The notes under the pieces were generated by a model, which was not told where the DNA came from, searched no databases, and saw only the letters and a list, made by a program, of their open reading frames with translations. Below, piece after piece: positions 34,097-44,147 of a stretch of 64,000 bases of DNA; positions within the stretch are counted from its first letter, which is position 1; every line of letters starts with the position of its first letter. Position numbers and translations under genes: made by a program. Source of the stretch: Macrotrachela quadricornifera (taxonomy: Eukaryota; Rotifera; Eurotatoria; Philodinida; Philodinidae). Location of the stretch: positions 927,864 to 991,863 of the forward strand of contig JAJEKB010021159.1 of assembly GCA_022393335.1 (NCBI GenBank), in the 5' to 3' direction.

Positions 34097-35980
34097 TTAG
34101 AATTTTGTTCGCTTATTTAGTTGATCAGCCAAATCTTGAGCATAACCAACCATAGTTAATGTTGGATTCCATGAACCTGCACTTGGAAAAATAGCAGCAC
34201 CCGTAACATAAACATTTTCGACGCCCCATGGACGATAATCATCACCAACTACGCTAGTAAAATTTGAATCACCCATCCATAATGAACTAGCTTCATGAAC
34301 AATACCTGGAACTCGAACGTCTTTTGATAATGGTCTTTCCTTCATCCACATCGAATTTCTCTCGTCCCAATATTCAATATGATCATTATGTAAACACATA
34401 TTTTCAATTGTTACAAATGTTGCTTCATCCATCATATCCCATAAACCATTTTCATCTTTACCAATTACATATTGAACTGTAATATTAGTAGTTATATCAA
34501 CATCTTTCGGATTATCTTTTACCCAATTATCAAGATTTTTCTCATCAAATTCTCCTAAACTTGCACAAACAAATACAACATGATCTTCTGAACCTTTAAG
34601 TTGCTCAGTCGAAGCGGCAGCAGCATAATCGGGCCATTTTCTACCAGCATCAATCGCATCTTTTTCACCACGAGGTGCATTAATTCCTGTTATTTGAATA
34701 TGATATTGTAATTTATTAGGATGATGACCAGCTAAATAAAGTGCAGCCATTTGTAATTGGCTATTTTCATTAGATTCCAAATTAAAATTTGATTTTGGAC
34801 AACGAGCTACAACATGTGATATAAAATGACCACTTAAACGTTTGCCAAGATTGTTTTGAAATGGTGTCGTTAAGGGAAAAGAATTTCTTAATAATGTTGT
34901 AGCTGGAAAGACACCAGTAGCTAATATAATCTTTGTATTTTCTCCAACTGGAATATTTCCTCGCGTAGTTTGGACTTCTGTAACTTTATTTAAGGAATCA
35001 GCAATTAATTTTGTTACTATAGTTCGAGAAGCAATAACCAAATTTTTTTTATGATCTTGATATAATTTTACAAATGAAGGAACCGTTGAAAATTTCCTAT
35101 ACTTATCTGTTAATGAATCATTATTTCCGACAGCTAATGGAGCATGAATTATTTCTTCAGCACCAAGAATTCGTTTAGAATTTGTACCATTGTTGTTTGC
35201 TTTATGAACAATATCTCCATTACTAACTGTGCTATTTAAAGTTTTCCACAATGTTTGTTGTAATTTAGCATATGCAGGATCATTTATTTCATCTATAGAA
35301 ATAACTTTAATTAAATCTTTAGCTCTATTAAAAAAATTTGCTTGATTTCTTGTATCAATTAATTTTTTCGGAAATTCTCGCATCAACTCATCTGATGGTT
35401 CAGGAGACCAACCTGACCAGAAATTTGATCGTCCACCAACATATGGACTAGATCCATGGACAAAACGTAAAGATTCATCATTTAATGTTCGTTCAGATAT
35501 AGAAAATGGAAATGTTTCCGATAATGTTGATAATGTGGCTTGAAATGGAAGTGGAAGATTTTGAAAATGATCTGGTAAAAGATAATCTCCTCGTTCTAAT
35601 ACTAAAATTCGAGCTTCAGGATTAATAGCCAATGTTTGATCAACAAATCCTAAACCTGTGAATCCGCTACCAATTACAATAAAATCAAAAAAATCATTAT
35701 GAATTTCATTGTAAAACTTTTCATCTGAACATAAAAATAATTGATCCATGGCTTGTAATGTTGTTGGACTTTGTAGACCAGGATATTTAGAGTGAAAACC
35801 AGTTAAAACATTCGAACTAAATGGTTTCTGTTCATTTTTCATCTGCTCTTGTTTATGAGTGCCGAAATAATCAGCAAAACTTGGCTTTGCAAGTTGTTCA
35901 ATAAGCTGCAAATTTGAATGAAAATCTATTTGGTCAGAAATGGATGGAGTTTTATAGATGTCTGATGATTGTACGGGCAT
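34097..35980 (-). CDS. GMC-type FAD-dependent oxidoreductase
   Basis: A single-exon gene of 627 residues. The FAD-binding Rossmann motif is at about 99-112 (DFIVIGSGFTGLGF), followed by LVLERG. VGGRSNFWSGW fits the GMC flavin-attachment region. The C-terminal domain has PGIVHEASSLWMG (His about 562) and VYVTGAAIFPSAG leading to NPTLTMVGYA (Asn about 605), the usual catalytic His/Asn pair. The shape resembles pyranose-oxidase-like GMC enzymes that oxidise sugar or alcohol hydroxyls with oxygen or quinones. No signal peptide is seen, so the protein is probably intracellular. The absence of introns and a fungal/bacterial family suggest horizontal acquisition. Substrate is unknown. Confidence 0.9.
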   Translation of the reverse strand: MPVQSSDIYKTPSISDQIDFHSNLQLIEQLAKPSFADYFGTHKQEQMKNEQKPFSSNVLTGFHSKYPGLQSPTTLQAMDQLFLCSDEKFYNEIHNDFFDFIVIGSGFTGLGFVDQTLAINPEARILVLERGDYLLPDHFQNLPLPFQATLSTLSETFPFSISERTLNDESLRFVHGSSPYVGGRSNFWSGWSPEPSDELMREFPKKLIDTRNQANFFNRAKDLIKVISIDEINDPAYAKLQQTLWKTLNSTVSNGDIVHKANNNGTNSKRILGAEEIIHAPLAVGNNDSLTDKYRKFSTVPSFVKLYQDHKKNLVIASRTIVTKLIADSLNKVTEVQTTRGNIPVGENTKIILATGVFPATTLLRNSFPLTTPFQNNLGKRLSGHFISHVVARCPKSNFNLESNENSQLQMAALYLAGHHPNKLQYHIQITGINAPRGEKDAIDAGRKWPDYAAAASTEQLKGSEDHVVFVCASLGEFDEKNLDNWVKDNPKDVDITTNITVQYVIGKDENGLWDMMDEATFVTIENMCLHNDHIEYWDERNSMWMKERPLSKDVRVPGIVHEASSLWMGDSNFTSVVGDDYRPWGVENVYVTGAAIFPSAGSWNPTLTMVGYAQDLADQLNKRTKF

Positions 35981-38604
35981 CGGAATTGTCTCGTGGGAGG
36001 AGTTGCTTGTTGAACCATTTAAACGATCATATCTTGAGCTATTGGTAGTTAATATCGATGAGTACGTTGAATTAATTACTAGTGTACCGACTTATTAAAG
36101 ATAAAATAATGAATTGTCTGAATGTGTAAGATTGATAGATAAAAAAAAAAAGCGATTTTTGATGTTTCTTATGTTTTAACCTGAGTCTTATACGAATATA
36201 GTTGTCAATAGGCTTCCATTTTTATGAAACGAAAGAGTGAACTGATTAGATAAGCCTTCTTAATCTTTACTCTCTCACATTTTTCAATAAAGAGCATATG
36301 GTTGAAATTAATATCAGATCGTGAATAAAATAATTCAATCCATTTTTTTAAAGTTCGAAACAGATTTTTTAGTTATTGTCCTCAGAGTAACTTGCAAAAT
36401 TTACTTCTTGTATTTTGACAGCAGAACCACTGTGGTGTTCGATGGTATTTCTTACTATTGAAAAGCTCATAACAATATGGAAAGTTCTTGTCGTTTTATT
36501 TGATCATCATGAAAAAATTATAAAAGAAAACCATTTTTAGAGTTTTCTTGTCAATAAGTCCACAGATGTGACGACATTGAAGAATATGTGGCATTATAGA
36601 ACTAAACAATTGATTAAAACGATAAAGTACAATGGTTGTGCTAGCAGCTTTCTTATGCTGTAAAGACTTTGAATCAAAACAAATGTCATCTTTTTGACCA
36701 ACTTTTATTTTCTTAGAGAAACGGGGTTCAGCAAAGTAATTCCCAAGAGAATAATATTCGTCTATTAATAACTAAAAGTAGCATATAGATATGGAATAAT
36801 TTATTTCGTATAAAATAGGTTTCTCGTAATTATCCGACATGTGATAAAAATTTTTTCAATATTGTAATAATATTTATAAAATTTTCCAGAAATTAGTTGT
36901 ATGTGATGCCACCGTTTAGATGCAAAAATATTGTTTCTCTTTTTTACTTACCTATTCTGTCCGATGGTGCACTAGCATTGAATTTAAATAAACCAACAAC
37001 GATCAGCATTATTGAACTGAGGAGAAATTGCATGAAAGTCATTGTGTCGATGCTGTTAACAAAGATGAATAGTAAAATGTGTTTGGTTCTTGATGGTTAC
37101 TCTCTCTGTTATTTAAATAAGTCTACTTCTGTTAAGTATGTTTCGCTTACAAGCGCTATCTATCGGAAATATATTTTGATTTACATTATGACATCTATAT
37201 GCATTATAAAAATTTAACTTATCAATAAGTCGATTAATTCACTTCATGTTTATGAGATTTCATGAGATTAAAATTCTTAAAATAGAACTAAAAGAGGTAG
37301 ATAAACCAACTATATATCCTTTCATGCGTATAATAATTTTTTTCTAAAATGAAATGTAATAAATTGTCTTAGAATTTTTACAGTAGTTGATTTCACCGAT
37401 CCTCAATATCTTATGGGCATCCCTATAGATACCTCTATAGGGTAGGCCTTGAGAAGGTGTGTGGTCCAAATTTTGGATTCACTATTTCGACCAAAACAAG
37501 TCAGTTTAAGTTTGATTTCTTTAAAGTTAAAGTGCCACTCATGATTTAAACCTGAGCTCAAATTTATTCGACTTAATTTAGACACAATTACCAAACAGGT
37601 TGAATTTGATTAATTTCTAAATAGTATCGAAAATACTAATAGATATTGATATTGAAGTACTAGGTTTTAAAAAATGTTCTTTGTACTTTTTTTCTTTTTA
37701 TTCTAATACAAGGAATATTGATTGTAAGAGGCACAATAAGAAAATAAACATCCAGGCTTACCTATATTAACAGTGTTACAAAAAATTCAATATGAATATG
37801 TGAGATTGTATGTGACTATCGGGTCGATACGTAAATGATATTTATACATGTCAGAGCTTTGCATGAGAAGGGAAATTCCCAATCCATATTATACGATATT
37901 TATCAAGATGACTACGTTGTGCCTTGACCCATAAGATGGGAATTTTTCATTCTGTATTATACAACTGTGCCGATAGATACACTGTCCTCACGTCATATCA
38001 TGCACGAATGATTTCATTCTTACATGGTATCTTCTATGTGAAAAAAATCCCACTGTCTATATTGCGTGTGTTCGCTTATCCTTCATCGCGATTACGTCAT
38101 TGCTCTCTCCTTACTCTTCTATATAATGACGCAAGGGAGAAAAAACTCATTCCCAGCCATTCGAATGGATGGGAATGGATGAAAATGAATGGGAATAAAT
38201 TGACGTAGTTCCACATGATCGAAAAAACATAAGAATAACAGTTGTCGTAGCGGTAAAAAAAATTAACTACGCAATTACTAGAGTTCTCTGAGACCATGAA
38301 CCTTATTAAAAAAAGACTACAACCATATTTATATACATATTAAATCTTTTTAGCTGTAAATATCAATGTTTTCAGATCTTGTTTGTTATACGTCATCATT
38401 TTTTAAAATTTCTATTTATAATTTTTTCCAACTTTCTCGTTCTCTTTGTTGGAGTTTTCCTTTTCTATGTTTTGAATATATAAGAAATTTCCTTGCATAT
38501 TATTTCGCTATCTATGAAATTTTCTGTCCCATGGATTTTTCCGTTGGTTACGACAATATATAGTTGCCATTTGAATTCAATAAAATGAGAGAAAATAGAT
38601 AAAA
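35981..38604. other. no gene seen
   Basis: AT-rich intergenic region. An open frame of 106 codons at 36897-37217 and one of 94 codons at 37924-38208 show no recognisable motif. A short palindrome-rich stretch (GGATGGGAATGGATG with CATTCGAATG) lies near 38154-38190. Confidence 0.45.
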
Positions 38605-39465
38605 ATGCGTTTCATTGAACTAGTGGGAAACATTCCAATTGAAGAAAACGCTGTTACCTTCTTACAAGAACAACGAATTGTTTCACATGAAGCGAACATA
38701 CAAAACTGGTTATTTGATGAGACTCAATATAAAACAACTGTCTTGAACTTGTATGAAGAAGAATTGCCGTCAGGAAATTCGGTTGCTTGTGAAAAATTGG
38801 CTGAAAGGATCTCGATTGCCTCTCCCCAAGATTAACTATTTCATATATTGCTGCATCTTCAAACTGATCTCCGTAAAATTCTATAAACGTGAACTAGAAA
38901 TTGGACAAAATGCTGCGGTCGATTTTAACAATCATCTTCACAAAATGCGTGGCAAAAACGTGGGACAAGATGGTAGTTCGATGACTGGGAGCCCAGAAGT
39001 GACGGTGGAAGTCGATGAGAGCGTTTCCTCGCGGCGTAAGAACAACACTGATCGAGTTCTTCCTCAACAATGGATCTTCGGATGGATTTGCCACGAAAAA
39101 AGGTAACGTTGTGTGGTGTCTGTGCCGAACCGACATGCCACTACTCTTATGCCCATCATCTATGCAAGAATTCGACCAGGAACAAGGATACTTTCTGACT
39201 GCTGGAAGGCTTACAATGAAATCGAAGCAGCAGAATTTGAACACCAGATCGTGAATCAAAAGTACAACTTTGTGGATCCTCCGACGCTTGCTCACATACA
39301 ACCCATTGAGAATACCTGGCGTCCAGTAAAGCTAGACAACAAAACGCGATATGGCACCAACCGAAATTTCGTCAAATCCTATATGGCTGAGTTCATGTGA
39401 TGCAGTAGACTCAATGACAAAGGTCCGTTCGACACCATATTAGAACACATCGCAGAAATTTGACC
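38605..39465 (+). pseudogene. Merlin/IS1595 (ISXO2-like) transposase relic
   Basis: The N-terminus (MRFIELVGNIPIEENAVTFL) is in one frame. A frameshift near 38750 leads to a second frame with SVKFYKRELEIGQNAAVDFN, VEVDESV and RVLPQQWIFG. That frame stops at 39104-39106 and resumes with LSDCWKAYNEIEAAE and HIQPIENTW. These are the three DDE positions (VEVDES, SDCWKAY, IENTW) of IS1595-type transposases, known in animals as the Merlin superfamily. The last recognisable residues (ILEHIAEI, then PPE) are near 39440-39465. No terminal inverted repeats were found. The copy is dead. Confidence 0.85.
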
Positions 39466-39620
39466 ACCAGAAGAGAAGACAGGATTTTATTTGTTAAAAC
39501 TGCTACTTCTGTTGTTTAAAGTTGTTTTATTTGAAAAAAAGTCGGTTTTGAAGTTTTTGAAAATGATGGCGTATAACAAACAAGATCCATGTTTTCTCTT
39601 GAAATATCTAAACATGTTTC

Positions 39621-41543
39621 CAGGAGCGTAGCGAGGGGGGGGCGCGTGGGGCGGAACGCCCCCCCTGCTTCTGAAATTTGCTTATATTACGCCCCCCCTG
39701 CTTTTAACAGATTCATACTCTGTTCGGCAATTGTAGAGAATACAAAATATTTATATTGTATTATATGTGAAAATTTACTAGTTTATCAAAAAAACTCAAC
39801 AAAGACTCTTTAATTCATTTTTTTTAATACTTTTTTTACTTGTTTTCTGAAAATTACTGATACAGTTCTGTACAAGCAGTGATCTCTAACGAGTGAAACG
39901 ATGAAATTTCATTGGAGAAAATGACTTGGTTCTTCGTCAAGAAACTCGTCAGTATACGAAACGAAAAAGCAAAATTAAAACTTGTCGTTTAATGTTTCTC
40001 AGCGTTCAACAGTGATCTTTAGTTTTGTTTAACTTTTTTAAGCTGAAAAAAGTTTTGATTAAATTATTAAATATCAGGAATATTTACAACACTTATATTG
40101 ACATACTTATTCATGTATCCATTTATATTCATGTTCAAAGGAGTTCAACAATAAAAGTGGCGGCATTTTGAATACTTTTAGAGCTAAATAATTGAACGTA
40201 AGTAAATGTCATTGTTTAGTATAACTTAATGAAATAAATTAAATTAATATTACTAAAAGTTTTTCTTTCTAAGGTTTAATGTGCTATGATTTAGCATATC
40301 AAATTGATTTTTTTTCTTTTTGTTTTAGACATCCAGGAGCATAGTGAGGAGAGGGGAGGCGCGTGGGGTGTTACGCGACTTGTCCACGTAACGCGACACT
40401 TCGCCGATCAAGTTTTTAAAATTTTTTTTCGCGTTGAATAGATCTGAATATGTTACTAGATGTAGTTTTCAACGCTGATTACGAATTGGACATTTATTTT
40501 GCAAAAAAATAGATTTTGGCATCGAAAACTGGGTTTTGAACTTTTCAAAAATCGTATTTTGAATTTTCTAATCAAGAAATTTTTCCAAAAAGTATTGAGA
40601 GGCATAGCATTCGATGTAGAGTTTCATGCTTTACAAAATGGTCTATTTACTTTTGACTTTCATAGCTAAGAACAATTTGTAGACTCTTATACAGTTTCCA
40701 ACTTACTGTTCAGTTTATGAGCTCCCATGGCGATGTATCAATCTCATTCTTGCGTAGAACGATCAGCGACACAGACAAGACTAACACTTATAAAAATCAA
40801 ATCATTCCGAGTATATTAAGTGTCTCAAAATTGGTCGACAAAAAAGTGTGTAACAGCGTTACAAAAAACGTAACAGTGTTACGTTTGTTTTTTGCATTTT
40901 TCATCTGAGCAAAAAATAGTTTAGAGAAAATCTTTTTTACTGCCTAAAAGCCTGTTCGATGCTCTGCAAAATTGGCTCTAGAAGCACTTCATGCGGAAAA
41001 ACAGTTTTGCGAGAAATTAGAGTTTTCTCGACGGCACTGGAGAAAAAGGGTCTTTTTATGTAACAGCGTTACGCCATAATAAAAACTTTCTAGACGCTCG
41101 AGACTTCGACCAAAAAACGTCATTCTTATAGGATAAATAAAGTTTGATAAGCTGCGTTGAATGGCGTTTGAACCAACTTTTTAGTTTTCAAACCTTCCGA
41201 GATAATTGAAGAAGTGTGTATCAAGAACGTAACAGCGTTACGTTTGGACAAGCCGTACGCTCTTCTGCTTTTGAAAAATTAATTTTATTTTGCTCACCAA
41301 AATCGAAAAAATGGTGTTTTCGGAGAATTTTTATGGTGATTCTTTACAAATAATGATTTTACGCCCCCTCCCTGCTTTTGAAAAATTTGATTTTTTTGCT
41401 CCCCAAAATCGAAGAAATGGTGTTTTTGGCGGATTTTTATAGTGATTCTCTATAGATACTGACGCTACAGGTCTCTAATCCAAAACGTTTTAGGTACCAG
41501 CAAGTTACGCCCCCCCTGCCTTATGGACCTCGCTACGCCCCTG
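39621..41543. mobile_element. non-autonomous hAT-type transposon with 8-bp target duplication
   Basis: The left end CAGGAGCGTAGCGAGG and the right end (inverse CAGGGGCGTAGCGAGG) form terminal inverted repeats. They are flanked by a perfect 8-bp direct repeat CATGTTTC at 39613-39620 and 41544-41551. An 8-bp duplication with CAGGGGCG-type ends is the hAT hallmark. G-runs and C-runs follow each end (e.g. ACGCCCCCCCTGCTTTT). A second, diverged copy of the left end (CAGGAGCATAGTGAGG, about 40335) suggests nesting or an internal duplication. No transposase frame is present. Confidence 0.9.
40850..41245. repeat. four copies of palindromic GTAACAGCGTTAC
   Basis: GTAAC-AGC-GTTAC or its AGT variant occurs near 40852, 40869, 41059 and 41230, all inside the hAT element. 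TTACGCGAC and GTAACGCGAC occur near 40360-40400. The palindromes could be transposase or host-protein binding sites. Confidence 0.75.
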
Positions 41544-41551
41544 CATGTTTC

Positions 41552-42243
41552 ATATTCTACAAGCATTGTCATCAATATTTCTCGATACAATAACGAAGAA
41601 ACTATACTCGTTTTTGTTATATTGTCATGAACCAAGGTAAACAATGATGGAAAATGCATGAACATATAATCTTACTACAAATATTTATTCTATCGATATT
41701 ATACTAGGTGAAAAATAATATTTTGCCAGAGGGATACCGCTATAATTTCTAGTAGAGCAAATAATGAATATTATATCAAATGAAAGTCCGTCGAACATGG
41801 GATTCATTGATACTAAATTGTAGGGGTTATGCAAACTTTTTTTAAGATCGAACTTTAGTAACTTTCAAAAATTTTCTACTTTTTTTGCAGTGAAAAAGTA
41901 AGGTTCTAGTCATTCAAGAATGGAGTAAAATATTGTTCTTGGATTTTTATACAAGTTTATACACGATTCGATAGAGGTCATCGAGCTCTATCAAATTGTA
42001 TATATGAAAAACGTTTTAACTAGAATTGTTGGATTGAAACTTACTAGAAACTTATATGAATATTATGAAATTTGCCTAAAAAGCATGAATACCGAATCCA
42101 AGTTAAAGTAAAAATAGAAGAGAACCGGTCATGCTAGCTCTAAACTGAACATGGCATTCGATTTCGTCAGATACAAACAACGAAGCATTTTGTTAGTGTC
42201 TCAGAAAAATAGCAGCGACGGATACAATTCAGGAAAAACCCAC
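41552..42243. other. no gene seen
   Basis: AT-rich sequence between the hAT element and the first of two hammerhead motifs. No coding or RNA feature is evident. Confidence 0.5.
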
Positions 42244-42285
42244 CTGATGAGACCCGTAAGCAAGGTCGAAACCAGTTAGAAACAA
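42244..42285 (+). ncRNA. partial hammerhead-ribozyme core
   Basis: CTGATGA, a perfect four-pair stem II (GACC..GGTC) and GAAA occur in the right order and spacing, with an intact core. The sequence after GAAA differs from the other two copies, and the flanks (CCCAC on the left) do not pair to make stem I. This is therefore a truncated or diverged copy. Confidence 0.5.
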
Positions 42286-43822
42286 CTCTTCATATATACG
42301 AATATTCTGCTTCACGTATAAAATTCAAATAAAAAATACAGTGAACTCGTATCTGACGCTGATTTCACAATTCCCTTTACAAGTCATTCGTACTTGCATA
42401 TACATATCATTGCGGATATTCTACGGATGAAGTAAAGGCTACCATGGACTGTTCGAACACATTTCTCTTAATTCGATTTCTTCTCTAAATGAAGCTTTCG
42501 AGGAATACCATACATCTCATTTCGCAAAAAACAACCACCAGATGACAATAGTTATCGATGTGATTCATATTCTGATTTTCCTAACTCTATAAAAAATAGT
42601 ATTTCGCTCTATTCGATACATATCACAGCTCACAACTAACGTTCATCATAATCCATGCATGGGAAATTCTAGACAAATGAAATAACTTCTTAAAAAAATA
42701 TTACTCCTTTAGACATTAAACCGCATTTACCTCGCTCACACTCAACACTGACAAGCGGGAAGAAAACTAGGAAAATATCCAAACGGCTATTGGAAGATAC
42801 GGGTTCGATTCCTGTCTGATTTATATGATCTTTTTCATTTAATCATTCGTGTTAAATGAAGCATATCAACTGTGGATATTTCAAATATCAGACGAACAGA
42901 ATTTCCTGGGTAAGCGTAATGAAATCAATTAATCTTTTTACGGATTCACTTCTATGTGCTTTCTCTTACGATTAAAATATTTTTCCAAACTCACCTTCAC
43001 CCAAGATTGGCTTTATACTGACATAAGAGCGATTTCAAAATAATCGCTCATAGATACGAACGGAGATTCAATAGGTTTGATTGCCTGTAACAGAATAACT
43101 TGGTTATAGTGCTCATGTGGTAACTATAGTTGCAACAATTATGGAAAAGATGATAAAGATCACCGCGTCATTATGATTTAAACCAATCTACTAGTACTGG
43201 TTAAAAATTACGATCATTATTTTATTGTTTGTTTTGGCTAGATTCTTATCCAAGGTTGTATCATTATTACTTATGCACTATTTCTATTCGCAAAAAAGTT
43301 CATCACATTATTCAAAGAATATGATTTTTATTTATTATAATTCTATGCTAATATTCACTTAGAAAATTCTAATTTATTAACAAAATACGATGTTATTGAT
43401 GCAGAACTAAACAGCAATCCAAACAAAATAAATAATTAAACAATGACCGTCATTTTTAATACATAGTAATAGATTAAACAATAACCTACTGATTAGATAA
43501 TTTCTGTAATATTCTCCATGTTCGCTTAAAGTATATTCGACTATTATTTCTACTACGGTTATAAATTGATCATTTCTAGCTAAGATTTAGAATGATCACT
43601 TCAAGGACACTTGCGATGATCATTTTGATCGCATTACCGATAGATCGACAGAGAGACCCGTAAACAGACACTAACCGGGGAAGTTGGTTTTCTATAGTCC
43701 ACACTTTGAGTGTAGAAATATGATTCACATTCTATTGTTTAACAAATACATCAATTAAAACAAACCATTCATCTCTCATCATCATACTCCCAACCATTTA
43801 ATAAGTTGAATTCTGGAGTAAA
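42286..43822. other. no gene seen; between two hammerhead motifs
   Basis: About 1.5 kb of AT-rich sequence between the partial and the complete hammerhead. A tRNA-like T-arm (ACGGGTTCGATTCCTGT, 42802-42818) has no matching acceptor stem. GAGACCCGTAAAC at about 43655 resembles the stem II loop of the hammerheads but lacks the core. A retrozyme or Penelope-like unit bounded by ribozymes is conceivable, but no coding remains are seen. Confidence 0.4.
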
Positions 43823-43868
43823 ACCGTCTGACGAGACCCTTTAACAAGGTCGAAATCGCGATCACGGT
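43823..43868 (+). ncRNA. hammerhead ribozyme, type I, complete core
   Basis: Stem I is ACCGT (43823-43827) paired with ACGGT (43864-43868). The core CTGACGA is at 43828-43834. Stem II is GACC (43835-43838) with GGTC (43848-43851). GAAA is at 43852-43855. A two-pair stem III with a CGCG loop follows. The expected cleavage is after ATC at 43863. All conserved positions are present. Very short stem III is typical of hammerheads in Penelope-like elements and retrozymes, which often act as dimers. It probably belongs to a decayed retroelement. Confidence 0.8.
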
Positions 43869-44147
43869 GTGCTATTCTACTCATTCTCACCCTCAACATT
43901 GTTCAAATGTTGAACTAGTTGTTATTTTTGTTGTACTAATGCTATATAAGCACGTTGATTATAGGAAAACAACAAATCCAAATTTGTGCTTATTGATTGA
44001 GTAAAATAGTTTGACATATGCTGAATGACTAATAAATTATTATGAATCTATTGGCTCATACAACAAAAATACTACAATATTTAATTATACAAGTGCTTGT
44101 TTAATGAAATAAATCAAAAGGAATATAGTAAACATTCATTGATAGAA

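Noticed and set aside
38605..39465. bacterial insertion sequence or contamination
   Set aside because: The IS1595-type transposase is the known animal Merlin superfamily, and the flanks are typical of the rest of this eukaryotic window.
42745..42825. tRNA-like sequence with a good T-arm (ACGGGTTCGATTCCTGT)
   Set aside because: No acceptor stem partner for CTGATTT and no D-arm at the right distance, so a functional tRNA is not supported.
43650..43690. fourth hammerhead-like stretch (GAGACCCGTAAAC)
   Set aside because: Lacks both CTGANGA and GAAA at the required places; only the loop sequence resembles the others.
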